A stretch of DNA of 64,000 nucleotides from Xanthomonas indica (GCF_040529045.1 NZ_CP131914.1:1224501-1288500); one strand, 5' to 3'; counted from the stretch's first letter, positions 26,746 through 35,958 are shown. Made by a program: numbers and translations. The notes: a model not told the origin generated them from the letters alone.

Positions 26746-27586
26746 GCCTGTGCGCCGCCTGCGCTGGCCGCCATTGCCGGCAATGCGAGGGCACCAGCCG
26801 CAACCCCGGCTCGGCCTGGCGCAGCGCATGCAGTCGCGCCAGGGTGTCGCGGTACACGCGATGCTCGCCGAGCAGGCGGGTGACCAGCGCCGGCGGCGGC
26901 GTGCCGTCGGCGAGCGCGGCGCTGGACCAGGCCGCATCGGCGATCAGGAACACCGGGCCCTGCGCGTCCTCGAACCACAGGCCGTAGTGGCCGGGCGCAT
27001 GCCCGGGCAGCGGTACCAGCAGCACGCTGCCGTCGCCGAACAGGTCGCGCGGTGGGCCGAAGTCGCGCAGCGCGGCGGGCGTTGCGGCCGCGGGCAGCGC
27101 TTCGATCCAGTGCATGCGCGGGCGCGCGCCATGCAGCAGCGCCGGCAGGAAGCCTTCGCGCAGTGCGGCCAGGCGGCCGCGGCGCTGCAGGTCGTCCCAG
27201 GCCTGTCGTGCGCAGGCCAGGCGTGCCTGCGGGAAATCGGCGACACCGCCGACGTGGTCGCCGTGGAAGTGCGACAGCACGATCCAGCCGATGCGGTCCG
27301 GATCCACGCCGTCGCGTGCGAGTTGCTCGCGCAGCGATTGCCCGGGCGCCAGCTGCACCGGGGTCAGCCAGCGGTACAGGCGCTCGGGAAAGCGCGCGGT
27401 GGCGTCGAAGAAGTGGCGCGCGTAGCCGGTGTCGAACAGCAGGTCGCCGTGCTGCGGATGCTGCAGCAGGGCCGCCAGCGCCGGGAACGGACACGGCGCC
27501 AGCGGCGCGCCGCGGCGCGTGGCGCGTTCGGGGTGCGTGCAGTGGCCGGCTTCGTACAGCCGCCAGCGCAGCCGGGGCGCGCTCAT
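26738..27586 (-). CDS. Metallo-beta-lactamase-fold hydrolase (lactonase/thioesterase-like)
   Basis: 282 residues. It has the zinc-binding signature SHFHGDHVGG (HxHxDH), then PLPGHAPGHYGLWF, the bridging-acid region LIADAAWS, and a late VPSHC histidine. Together these give a complete dinuclear metal site as in AiiA-type lactonases and related esterases. No signal peptide, so cytosolic. The start overlaps the reductase stop (ATGA) and its end overlaps the ATP-grasp start. Within the operon it could hydrolyse a thioester or lactone intermediate. A quorum-quenching role is possible but has no support in the context. Confidence 0.85.
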   Translation of the reverse strand: MSAPRLRWRLYEAGHCTHPERATRRGAPLAPCPFPALAALLQHPQHGDLLFDTGYARHFFDATARFPERLYRWLTPVQLAPGQSLREQLARDGVDPDRIGWIVLSHFHGDHVGGVADFPQARLACARQAWDDLQRRGRLAALREGFLPALLHGARPRMHWIEALPAAATPAALRDFGPPRDLFGDGSVLLVPLPGHAPGHYGLWFEDAQGPVFLIADAAWSSAALADGTPPPALVTRLLGEHRVYRDTLARLHALRQAEPGLRLVPSHCRQWRPAQAAHRHG

Positions 27587-28560
27587 GACTGCCCCAGCGC
27601 GGCCAGCCCGGCCTCGGTCGACAGCACCGGCGCATAGCCGAGTTCGCGGCGCGCGCGGCCGATGTCCAGCGTCTGCGAATAGCCGAGCACGCCGATGCCG
27701 TAGCGGCTGAGCCGCGGCTCGGGCTGGCCGCGTCGGCGCAGCGCGATCTGTTCGCCGAGCGTGGCCAGGGCCAGCGCCGGCCCGCGCGGTACCGGCAGCA
27801 GCCGCACGCGCAGGCGCAGCACCGCGAACAGTTCGGTCACCAGGTCGCGCACGGCGATCGGTGTGCCGTTGCTGATGTTGTAGGCGCGGCCGTCGCCGAT
27901 GTGCTCGGCACGCAGCGCGGCCAGCGCCGCGGCCACCGCATTCTCCACGCAGCACACGTCGATCATCGCGCGGCCGCCGTTGACCAGCGGGAACCAGCCG
28001 CGCTGCGCCACCGCCAGCAGCCGCGGCACGATCGCGTTGTCGCCATGGCCGAACACCGCGCGCGGGCGCAGCACCACCGCCGGCAGCCCGGCCGCCGCCG
28101 CCGCGCGCACCTTCTCCTCGGCTTCCCACTTGGTCTGCGGGTAGCCGCCGATCCAGCGCGCCGGCGGGGTGAAGTCTTCGGTGATCTGGTATTGATCGTT
28201 GAAGCGGAAGTAGATGCTCGGCGAACTGAAGTGCACGAAGCGGCGCACACGCGCAGCCAGCGCGGCGTCGAGCAAACGCTCGGTGGCGACCACGTTGGCC
28301 AGGCGGAAGGTCTCGGCGCTGGCCCACGGCGCCGACAGCGCGGCGCAGTGGATCACCGCATCGCAGCCGTGCAGCAGTGGCGCCAACGCGTCGTGGCAGA
28401 GGTCGGCGCGCTGCACCTCGATGCGCGGATCGTTGGCGAAGGCCGCCAGCTTGGCGGCGTCGCGGCCGCTGGCGCGCACCGGCACGCCGGCCTCGGCCAG
28501 TGCGCGCACGATGTAGGCGCCGATAAACCCGGACGCGCCGGTGACCAGGACGCGGGCCAT
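27583..28560 (-). CDS. NAD(P)-dependent epimerase/3beta-HSD-like reductase (OleD-like)
   Basis: 325 residues, extended short-chain dehydrogenase. Nucleotide-binding GASGFIGAYIVRAL, then DAVIHCAALSAPWA, HFSSPSIYF and the catalytic YPQTK (YxxxK). The 3beta-HSD-like features and the pairing with a KASIII-type synthase resemble OleA/OleD, where OleD reduces a 2-alkyl-3-ketoacid to the 3-hydroxyacid (established for Xanthomonas/Stenotrophomonas olefin synthesis). OleB and OleC are not present here, so a different end product is likely. ATG 28560 follows the KASIII stop by one base. Confidence 0.8.
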   Translation of the reverse strand: MARVLVTGASGFIGAYIVRALAEAGVPVRASGRDAAKLAAFANDPRIEVQRADLCHDALAPLLHGCDAVIHCAALSAPWASAETFRLANVVATERLLDAALAARVRRFVHFSSPSIYFRFNDQYQITEDFTPPARWIGGYPQTKWEAEEKVRAAAAAGLPAVVLRPRAVFGHGDNAIVPRLLAVAQRGWFPLVNGGRAMIDVCCVENAVAAALAALRAEHIGDGRAYNISNGTPIAVRDLVTELFAVLRLRVRLLPVPRGPALALATLGEQIALRRRGQPEPRLSRYGIGVLGYSQTLDIGRARRELGYAPVLSTEAGLAALGQS

Positions 28561-28561
28561 G

Positions 28562-29578
28562 TCAGTAGCGCAACACCGCGCCGCCGAACGCCAGCCCGGC
28601 GCCGGAGCCGACCAGGCCGATCAGGTCGCCGCGGACGATGCGGCCGCTGGCGATCGCCTGGTGCAACGCGCCGGGAATCGACGCGGCCATCTGGTTGCCG
28701 CGGTGGCCGATCACCTCGATCAGCGCATCCGGCGCCAGCCCCAGCGCCACGCGCAGATGGCGCAGCGCCTTGGCGCTGGCCTGGTGCGGCACGATCCGCC
28801 GCAACTGCGCCAGCTCGACCCCGGCCTGCGCCAGCAGCCGCTGCAGGAAGCCGGGCAGCTTCGCCGCGGCCAGGCGGTAGGTGGCGCGGCCGTTCATTTC
28901 GAACTGCGAACCGGCGCGCAGCGCCTCGACGCCGTGATCCAGGCGCAGGCGGGTGCCGCCGGCGCGCACGCGGCAGTGGTCGATGCCTTCGGAGTAGGTT
29001 TCCAGGCGCGCGGTCAGCAACTGCGAACCGCTGTCGCCGGTGTCGGCGCCGAGCACCACCGCCGCGGCGCCATCGCCGAACAGCGGCGCGGTGTCCGCAT
29101 CGTCCGGGTTGAGGCCGACGCTGGCGATCTCGCTGGAGACGATCAGCACGCGGCGATAGCGGCCGGCGGCGATCGCGCCCGCGGCCAGGTCGAGCGCGGC
29201 GATGAAGCTCAGGCAGGTGGCGTTGATGTCGAAGGCCGGGATGCCGCTGCCCTGCAGGCCCAGCCGCGCGTGCAGCAGCGCCGCGCTGCACGGGATCGCC
29301 TGTTCCATCAGGCTGCAGGCGCTGATCACGCAATCGACCTCGTGTGCCTGCAACTGCGCCGCCTCCAGCGCCGCGCGCGCGGCGCGCTCGCCCATCAAGG
29401 TGGCCGGCTCGTCGGCGCCCGCATAGTGCCGCGTGGCCACCCCGGTGTGCCGCAGGGTCCAGCCGGCGGGCTTGCCCCAGCGCCGGTCGAAGGTCTCCGC
29501 CGGCACTTGCTGCGCGGGCAGGTACTCGCCCGTGCCGAGGAGACGCAGCGCAATGGGCCTGCTGGTGTCGACGCTCAT
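28562..29578 (-). CDS. 3-oxoacyl-ACP synthase III-like (KASIII/OleA-type) condensing enzyme
   Basis: 338 residues, normal thiolase-fold length. The catalytic triad is visible: Cys122 in DINATCLSFIAAL, His265 in VPHQAS and Asn295 in GHRGNQMAAS. Also FGDGAAAVVLG and the C-terminal GLVGSGAGLAFGGAVLRY. It would catalyse Claisen condensation of acyl-CoA or acyl-ACP in the cytosol. ATG 29578 gives MSVDTSRPIALRLLGTGEYLP, a standard KASIII start. First enzyme of a five-gene overlapping run. It is not the housekeeping fabH, which normally sits with plsX/fabD (family knowledge), and no acyl carrier protein gene is adjacent. Confidence 0.87.
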   Translation of the reverse strand: MSVDTSRPIALRLLGTGEYLPAQQVPAETFDRRWGKPAGWTLRHTGVATRHYAGADEPATLMGERAARAALEAAQLQAHEVDCVISACSLMEQAIPCSAALLHARLGLQGSGIPAFDINATCLSFIAALDLAAGAIAAGRYRRVLIVSSEIASVGLNPDDADTAPLFGDGAAAVVLGADTGDSGSQLLTARLETYSEGIDHCRVRAGGTRLRLDHGVEALRAGSQFEMNGRATYRLAAAKLPGFLQRLLAQAGVELAQLRRIVPHQASAKALRHLRVALGLAPDALIEVIGHRGNQMAASIPGALHQAIASGRIVRGDLIGLVGSGAGLAFGGAVLRY

Positions 29579-29648
29579 CCGTAAAGCTCGCACAAGGGGC
29601 GCGCAGCGTACTGCCAGCACGTCGGCGCCGGCAACCGCAGCGACGCGC

Positions 29649-30350
29649 TCAGCGCCCGCGGCGCTGCCCGTACCAGAAGCCGAGCGCGTCGCGCGAGCGC
29701 AGCATGCCGCGGCCGCGGCGCAGCAACTGCAGCAACAGCCCCAGGTGCTCGCGCTTGCTGAAGCTGCGCAGCTTGCGGTCGGAGGTGTGCACCGGCTCGC
29801 GCAGGATCACGAAGCGTCCCTGCCGCGCCAGCGCGCGGCTCAGGGCGACGTCCTCGCCGGCGTAGTAGCGCTCGTCGAAGCCGCCGGCGGCGACGAAGGC
29901 GCTGCGCGTGCAGAACAGGAAGCAGCCGGGGGCGATGCCGGTGCAGCGGAACAGCCAGCCGAACAGCGCCTGGGCCAGGCGTTCGTGCCAGGCGATGTCG
30001 CCGAGCAGGCGCACCTGCGCGCCGCCGCCGACCGCGCCGGTGCCCAGCGCCCGCAGCGCCGCGGCCAGCAGTGGCGTATTGACCCGGGTGTCGGCATCGA
30101 CGAACAGCAGATGGCGGCCGCGGCTGGCGGCGGCGCCGGCATTGCGCACGGCGGCGATATGCCGCAGTTCCACTTCCAGCACCTGCGCGCCGTGCCGGCG
30201 CGCGATCTCGGCGGTGGCGTCGCTGCAGGCATCGGCCACCACCAGCGTCTCGCAGTCCAGCCGCAGCGCCTGGGCGGCGACGTGCAGCGAGGCCAGCGTG
30301 TCGCCGATCAGGGCGGCTTCGTCGTGCGCGGGGACGATGAAGGAGATCAC
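29649..30350 (-). CDS. Glycosyltransferase family 2
   Basis: 233 residues, GT-A fold. GTG 30350 gives MISFIVPAHDEAALIGDTL, the canonical GT2 opening; upstream in-frame sequence is Pro/Arg-rich and unlikely coding. Further motifs are LVVADACSDAT, LLFVDADTRV (the metal-binding DxD) and GGFDERYYAGEDVALSRAL. No transmembrane segments. It lies 70 bp upstream of the KASIII gene on the same strand and may be the first gene of that operon, adding a sugar to the lipid-like product, or may be independent. Confidence 0.82.
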   Translation of the reverse strand: MISFIVPAHDEAALIGDTLASLHVAAQALRLDCETLVVADACSDATAEIARRHGAQVLEVELRHIAAVRNAGAAASRGRHLLFVDADTRVNTPLLAAALRALGTGAVGGGAQVRLLGDIAWHERLAQALFGWLFRCTGIAPGCFLFCTRSAFVAAGGFDERYYAGEDVALSRALARQGRFVILREPVHTSDRKLRSFSKREHLGLLLQLLRRGRGMLRSRDALGFWYGQRRGR

Positions 30351-30414
30351 CCGCGCATCATGCGGGGCCGGCGCGGCGCGGGCAATCGACCCGCGCCGCG
30401 GCCGGGGACGCGGT

Positions 30415-31410
<996 letters not shown>

Positions 31411-31424
31411 GGAACTGCTCCTGA

Positions 31425-31452
31425 GGGGGAGGGGGAGGGGGAGGGGGAGGGA
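31425..31452. repeat. (GGGGGA)4 hexanucleotide tract in the aldo/keto reductase leader
   Basis: Four perfect GGGGGA hexamers followed by GGGA, preceded by CTGA, 15-42 nt upstream of the reductase start on the opposite (C-rich transcript) strand and upstream of its SD. Length changes would shift promoter-to-SD spacing without altering a protein. The G-rich strand also has the pattern for a G-quadruplex. Confidence 0.8.
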
Positions 31453-31476
31453 AAGCGTGGCCGGTGTCCGGTTCGC

Positions 31477-31896
31477 TCAGGGTGAGGGCGCGTCCAGCAC
31501 CTCGCGCGCGATGGCGAGCGCGTTGAGCGCGGTGGGGAAGCCGACGTAGGCGTACAACTGGTCGAGCACCGCGAAGATCTCTGCACGGCTGGCGCCCGCC
31601 GCCTGCGCGGCGCGCAGATGCAGGCGCAACTGCGGTGCGGCGTGGCCGAGGCTGGCCAGCACCGCCACCGTGACCAGTTCGCGGGTCCGCAGGTCCAGCG
31701 CGCCGTCGGCGCGATAGATCTCGCCGAAGGCGATGGCGGCGCCGCGGCCGCTCAGCGCGGTGTCCGCGTCGTCGGCCAGGGCGCGGATCGCTGCACCCTG
31801 CTGCGGGCCCATCAGTGCGGCGATCTGCGCGATGCCGGCCGCTTCGGCCTCGGCCAGGGTCATGCTGCTCGGCAGTGTGGTCGTGGTGGGTGCCAT
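31477..31896 (-). CDS. Carboxymuconolactone decarboxylase (CMD)-family protein
   Basis: 139 residues, all-helical CMD fold. GRGAAIAFGEIYRADGALDLRTRELVTVAVLASLGHAAPQLRLHLRAA resembles the CMD core in order; quoted pieces are RTRELVTVAVLASLGHA and LRLHLRAAQAAGAS. The AhpD-type CxxC is absent, so thiol peroxidase activity is unlikely and a gamma-CMD-like or unknown role fits better. It sits between two aldo/keto reductase genes on the same strand (37 and 66 bp gaps), suggesting one transcript for oxidation/reduction of small carbonyl or lactone compounds. Confidence 0.8.
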   Translation of the reverse strand: MAPTTTTLPSSMTLAEAEAAGIAQIAALMGPQQGAAIRALADDADTALSGRGAAIAFGEIYRADGALDLRTRELVTVAVLASLGHAAPQLRLHLRAAQAAGASRAEIFAVLDQLYAYVGFPTALNALAIAREVLDAPSP

Positions 31897-31933
31897 GCAA
31901 CGCTCCTCGTGTGCGAAGGGACGGTCGCCGCGC

Positions 31934-33001
31934 TCAGCGCGGCTGGATGCGGGTGCCGCCGCTCAGCAGCGCCTGCGGATTCGGCGAGGCCAGGAAGTCG
32001 TGCGGGAAGCCCAGTTCGATCGCGCTGGCGGCGTCCAGCCGCTGCAGCGCCTCGGTGTCCAGGTGCAGGGACAGCGCGCCCAGGTTGTCCTGCAGTTGCG
32101 CCACGCTGCGTGCGCCGACGATCGGCATCGCCCCGCGCGCCAGCAACCACGCCAGCGCCACCTGGGCCGGCGAGCGCTGCAGGTCCGCGGCCAGCGCCAC
32201 CACCGCCTCGGCCACCGCCAGCGCGTGCTCATTGAAGGTCCGTTGCGAATGCGCGACCTCGGCGCGGCCCACGCCATCGACCTGCGCGCCGCCGGAGGCG
32301 GCCGCGCGCACCCGCGCCAGGTCGGCGGCGCCGTACTTGCCGGTGAGCACGCCCATCGCCAGCGGCGACCAGGCCAGCACCGACATGCCCAGCGCCTCGG
32401 CCATCGGCACCAGTTCGCGCTCGACCGTGCGCTGCGCCAGCGAGTACTCGATCTGCAGGGCGACGAACGGCGTCCAGCCGCGCAGGTCGGCCAGGGTCTG
32501 CATGCGCGCCACCTGCCAGGCGGGGGTGTCGGAGATGCCGGCGTAGAGGATCTTGCCGGCACGCACCAGGTCGTCGAAACCGCGCATGACCTCGTCGATG
32601 CCGGTGGTGCCGTCCCAGGCGTGCAGGTACAGCAGGTCCAGGTAGTCGGTGCCCAGCCGCGCCAGGCTGGCGTCGACCGAGCGCAGCAGCGCCTTGCGGT
32701 GGTTGCCGCCGCCGTTGGGGTCGCCGGGGAAGGGATTGAGCGCGAACTTGCTGGCGATCACCAGGCGGTCGCGGCGGCCGGCGACGAAGCGGCCGAGCAG
32801 GGTCTCGGCGCTGCCGTTGGTGTAGATGTTGGCGGTATCGAGGAAGTTGCCGCCGGCATCGACGTACAGGTCGAACAGGCGGCGCGCTTCGGCCTCGTCC
32901 GCGCCCCAGCCCCAGTCGGCGCCGAAGGTCATGGTGCCCAGGCACAGCGGGCTGACGCGCAGGCCGGAGCGGCCGAGCAGGCGGTAGTGATCAAGGGCCA
33001 T
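31934..33001 (-). CDS. Aldo/keto reductase
   Basis: 355 residues. Start MALDHYRLLGRSGLRVSPLCLG; ATG 33001. The catalytic tetrad is in FLDTANIYTNGSAE (Asp, Tyr), VIASKFALNP (Lys) and LYLHAWD (His), with the late cofactor region PIVGARSVAQLQDN. NADPH-dependent cytosolic reductase. Divergent from a LysR gene 146 bp away, the usual arrangement for a LysR-controlled target, so it and the following CMD and reductase genes are likely regulated by that LysR protein (inference). Confidence 0.92.
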   Translation of the reverse strand: MALDHYRLLGRSGLRVSPLCLGTMTFGADWGWGADEAEARRLFDLYVDAGGNFLDTANIYTNGSAETLLGRFVAGRRDRLVIASKFALNPFPGDPNGGGNHRKALLRSVDASLARLGTDYLDLLYLHAWDGTTGIDEVMRGFDDLVRAGKILYAGISDTPAWQVARMQTLADLRGWTPFVALQIEYSLAQRTVERELVPMAEALGMSVLAWSPLAMGVLTGKYGAADLARVRAAASGGAQVDGVGRAEVAHSQRTFNEHALAVAEAVVALAADLQRSPAQVALAWLLARGAMPIVGARSVAQLQDNLGALSLHLDTEALQRLDAASAIELGFPHDFLASPNPQALLSGGTRIQPR

Positions 33002-33147
33002 CGCAGCGGTCTCCAGTGAGGGGTGCGGGCACTGTAGGCGCCGTGTCGCCATGGATAAATCCGGGTAATCCGCATGTGCCTTGAAGGTGTGCTAAACAAT
33101 GGAGGGCGCACCCCGCGCGTCCGTCCTGCCGCTGCCGCCCGTTCCCC

Positions 33148-34059
33148 ATGCACCGTCCACCGCCGCTGTCCGCCGTCGTCGCCTTCGTCCGCGTCGCCCA
33201 CCACGGCAGCTTCACCCGCGCCGCCGCCGAACTGGGCGTCTCGCCCTCGGCCTTGTCGCAGACGCTGCGCGCGCTGGAGGCGCAACTGGGCGCGCGCCTG
33301 CTCAACCGCACCACCCGCCGGGTCGGCCTGAGCGAGCACGGCGAGCGTTTCCTGCAGCGGGTGGCGCCGGGCCTGGCGCAGATCGATGTGGCCTTCGCCG
33401 ACCTGGATTTCCTGCGCGACCGCCCGGCCGGCACGCTGCGCATCAACCTGCCGCTGGTGGCCGCCGAGCAGCTGGTGTGCCCGCAGCTGCCGGCGTTCCT
33501 GGCGCGCTATCCGGAGGTCAGCGTGGAGCTGTATTCGGACCGGACCCTGGCCGACATCGTCGCCGGCGGCTTCGACGCCGGTATCCGCCTGGGCGAGAGC
33601 CTGGCGCGCGACATGATCGCGGTGCCGCTGGGGCCGCCGCAGCGGCAGACGGTGGTGGCCGCGCCGGCATATTTCGCCGCGCATGGGACGCCGCGCACGC
33701 CGGCCGAGCTGGCCGAGCACGACTGCATCCGCTGGCGGCGCACCGACGGCCGCCTGCAGGCCTGGGAATTCACCCGCGACGGCCACGATTTCCTGGTCGA
33801 GGTCACCGGGCGGCTGGTGGTCAACGACACCGCGGTCGGCCTGGACGCCGCGCGCCGCGGTCTGGGGCTGGGCCAGGCGTTCGAGTGGCAGGTCGCCGCC
33901 GACGTCGCCGCCGGCCGCCTGCAGCGGGTGCTGGACGACTGGCATGCGCCGTTCGCCGGCTGGCACATCTACTACCCGGCGCGCGAGCACCTGCCGCCGA
34001 AGCTGCGCGTGTTCATCGATCACCTGCGCGCGGCGCATGCGACGGGCGGCACGGCGTAG
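33148..34059 (+). CDS. LysR-family transcriptional regulator
   Basis: 303 residues. N-terminal winged helix: AVVAFVRVAHHGSFTRAAAE, then LGVSPSALSQTLRALEAQLG and LLNRTTRRVGLSEHGERFL. The C-terminal effector domain (GTLRINLPLVAAEQLV, IRLGESLARDMIAV) follows. Divergent from the aldo/keto reductase at 33,001. The 146-bp intergenic region holds AT-rich sequence near 33,051-33,071 (ATGGATAAATCCGGGTAATC) where a T-N11-A LysR site could lie. The likely inducer is an electrophile or quinone (inference). Confidence 0.9.
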   Translation: MHRPPPLSAVVAFVRVAHHGSFTRAAAELGVSPSALSQTLRALEAQLGARLLNRTTRRVGLSEHGERFLQRVAPGLAQIDVAFADLDFLRDRPAGTLRINLPLVAAEQLVCPQLPAFLARYPEVSVELYSDRTLADIVAGGFDAGIRLGESLARDMIAVPLGPPQRQTVVAAPAYFAAHGTPRTPAELAEHDCIRWRRTDGRLQAWEFTRDGHDFLVEVTGRLVVNDTAVGLDAARRGLGLGQAFEWQVAADVAAGRLQRVLDDWHAPFAGWHIYYPAREHLPPKLRVFIDHLRAAHATGGTA

Positions 34060-34204
34060 ATCGCCGGTGCTGGCTCGGGGCCGGCGGTTGCGAAAAGTGG
34101 GAGGGGGCGAGAACAGGCGGCGGTGCTGCAGCCGCGATTAGCTCGTGCTGCGGAAGCGCCCGACCGGCTAGGCCGGGCGCCGAAGGGGGCATCGTGTCGC
34201 CCCG

Positions 34205-34252
34205 TGCACCGCGGCGATCGCGGTGCAGGGTGCCGCCCGGCGCGGGCGGCAC
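34205..34252. terminator. Two adjacent hairpins between converging genes
   Basis: Hairpin 1: TGCACCGCG (34,205-34,213) pairs with CGCGGTGCA (34,219-34,227), 9 bp, 5-nt loop. Hairpin 2: GTGCCGCCC (34,230-34,238) pairs with GGGCGGCAC (34,244-34,252), 9 bp, 5-nt loop. They sit between the converging LysR and flavodoxin genes and probably act as bidirectional terminators. No T-tract follows, as is common in very GC-rich genomes. Confidence 0.65.
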
Positions 34253-34261
34253 CGAAGCGGC

Positions 34262-34831
34262 TCAGCCCTTGAGCTTGGCCGCGAACTCGGCCACGCGCTT
34301 GCCGAGCAGGCGCGCGGTCTCCAGGTCGCCGCTGCGCGGCGCCTCGTCCGGCGAGGCGTCGGACGGCGAGATCGCCAGCGCGCCGCCGGAGCCGGCGGTC
34401 CAGTTCACGTCGTTGGGGCCGTGCGCCTTGGTGTTGGACGGCAGCAGGCCGGTGCCGACCCAGATCTGGCCGTGCTGCTGGGCCAGGGTCCAGAAGTATT
34501 CGATGGTGGCGAACTTGTCGCCGTTGACCGAGGCCGAGTTGGTGAAGCCGGCGGCGATCTTGTCCTTCCAGGCCTGCGCGAACCAGGGCTTGGAGCTGGC
34601 GTCGGCGAACTTCTTGAACTGCCAGGCGGGGCCGCCCATGTAGGTCGGGCTGCCGTAGATGATGGCGTCGGCCTGGCCGATGGCCTCCCAGGCGCCGTCG
34701 GGCAGGTTGCCGTCCTGGTCGATGCGGTACAGCGTGGCCTCGCCGACGCTGGCGGCGCCGGCGTGCACGGCCTCGGCCTGCTTGACGGTGTGGCCGTAGC
34801 CGCTGAAGTAGACGATCACGATCTTGCTCAT
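34262..34831 (-). CDS. Flavodoxin-family NAD(P)H:quinone oxidoreductase-like (WrbA-like)
   Basis: 189 residues. The FMN-phosphate loop is VIVYFSGYGHTVKQAEAVHAG. The second flavin loop includes YGSPTYMGGPAWQFKKFAD, and KIAAGFTNSASVNGDK matches the WrbA-like third loop. Two-electron reduction of quinones in the cytosol is the family function, which fits neighbours handling reactive carbonyls and catechols. It is oriented toward LysR 1, and LysR 2 lies 112 bp upstream on the same strand. Confidence 0.85.
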   Translation of the reverse strand: MSKIVIVYFSGYGHTVKQAEAVHAGAASVGEATLYRIDQDGNLPDGAWEAIGQADAIIYGSPTYMGGPAWQFKKFADASSKPWFAQAWKDKIAAGFTNSASVNGDKFATIEYFWTLAQQHGQIWVGTGLLPSNTKAHGPNDVNWTAGSGGALAISPSDASPDEAPRSGDLETARLLGKRVAEFAAKLKG

Positions 34832-34943
34832 AGGCGGACTCCTGAAGGGTGAGGGGGAAAGCGCGGGCATTGTGCGCACGCCCTGCCGCCCGGATCAGCG
34901 CCACCGGCGGGATGTTGTGTCCGACCGCGCGCCGCGGTTCGGT

Positions 34944-35849
34944 TCAGTCTTCGGCCGGGGAGCGCATGCTGCGGTCGATGCCGACCTCGACCAGGTAGTC
35001 GATGAAGCTGCGCACCTTCGGCGCCAGGTGGCTGCGGCTGGCGTACACCGCATAGACACCGATCGGGCCGACCTCGTGCTCGGGCAGCACCCGCACCAGG
35101 CGGCCATCTTCCAGTGCCGCCTCGGCCATGAAGTCCGGCTGCATGGTAATGCCCATGCCGGCGATGGCCGCCTCGCGCAGCACGTCGCCGCAATTGGCGC
35201 GCAGGGTGCCGGCCACCCGCACCTGGGTCGCGCCCTCGGGGCCGTGCAGGGTCAGGTCGTCCTGCACGTAGCTGTAGCTGAGGAAGGCGTGGCCGGCCAG
35301 GTCGGCCGCCAGCTGCGGCGTGCCGGCGCGCGCCAGGTAGGCCGGTGCCGCGCACAGGAAGGCCTGCACTTCGCCGAGCTTGCGCGCGATCAAGGTCGGC
35401 GCCACCTGCCGGGTGATGCGGATCGCCAGGTCGTAGCCTTCCTCGACGATGTCCACCAGGCGGTCGGACAGGGTCAGGTCCAGTGCCACCTGCGGATAGC
35501 GCGCGCTGTAGCCGGCCAGGCGCGGCCCGAGCCGGGCGATGCTGAAACTGAAGGGGGCGTTGATCCGCAGCGTGCCGGAGGGCGTCAACGCCTGCTCGCC
35601 GACCGCCGCCTCCATGTCGTCGAACTCGGCCAGCAACAACTGGCAGCGCTGGTAGTAGGCGGCGCCGACGCTGCTCGGGCTGACCCGGCGGGTGGTGCGG
35701 TTGAGCAGGCGCGAGCCCAGGCGCTGTTCCAGCCACGCCACCTGGCGGGTGACGCTGGCCGTGGACATGCCCAGCGCCTCGGCGGCGGCATTGAAGCCGT
35801 TGCGGTCGACCACGGCGACGAACACCCGCATCGCATCAAGCGTATCCAT
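34944..35849 (-). CDS. LysR-family transcriptional regulator (second)
   Basis: 301 residues. Winged-helix domain: MDTLDAMRVFVAVVDRNGFN, then ALGMSTASVTRQVAWLEQRLG, LLNRTTRRVSPSSVG. The effector domain (GTLRINAPFSFSIARLG, LAIRITRQVAPTLIARKLG) resembles the CrgA/QseD-like subgroup. It is divergent from DoxX, with an AT-rich 109-bp intergenic region, and probably regulates the DoxX-dioxygenase pair and possibly the downstream quinone reductase (inference). Confidence 0.9.
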   Translation of the reverse strand: MDTLDAMRVFVAVVDRNGFNAAAEALGMSTASVTRQVAWLEQRLGSRLLNRTTRRVSPSSVGAAYYQRCQLLLAEFDDMEAAVGEQALTPSGTLRINAPFSFSIARLGPRLAGYSARYPQVALDLTLSDRLVDIVEEGYDLAIRITRQVAPTLIARKLGEVQAFLCAAPAYLARAGTPQLAADLAGHAFLSYSYVQDDLTLHGPEGATQVRVAGTLRANCGDVLREAAIAGMGITMQPDFMAEAALEDGRLVRVLPEHEVGPIGVYAVYASRSHLAPKVRSFIDYLVEVGIDRSMRSPAED

Positions 35850-35874
35850 TGTTGCGGATCCCGAAATGAATTCT

Positions 35875-35896
35875 CGAAATAACGATAATTTATTCG
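35875..35896. promoter_or_regulatory. AT-rich imperfect dyad between LysR and DoxX
   Basis: CGAAATAACGATAATTTATT followed by CG forms an imperfect inverted repeat (CGAAATAA/TTATTCG). A further CGAAAT copy lies about 12 bp to the left (35,862). It is one of the most AT-rich stretches in the region and lies between divergent genes, so it is a likely LysR operator and overlapping promoter. Confidence 0.45.
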
Positions 35897-35958
35897 TGGC
35901 GGCGACGGGAATAGCCTGTACAGCGTTCCCCATTCCCTGCCCCGTCGTGAGGTCTCCC

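Noticed and set aside
26738-27586. Quorum-quenching AHL lactonase
   Set aside because: The metal site fits, but position inside a biosynthetic operon gives no support for that substrate; kept as a general hydrolase.
27583-29578. Complete OleABCD olefin pathway
   Set aside because: Only OleA- and OleD-like genes are present; no alpha/beta-hydrolase or AMP-ligase (OleB/OleC) nearby.
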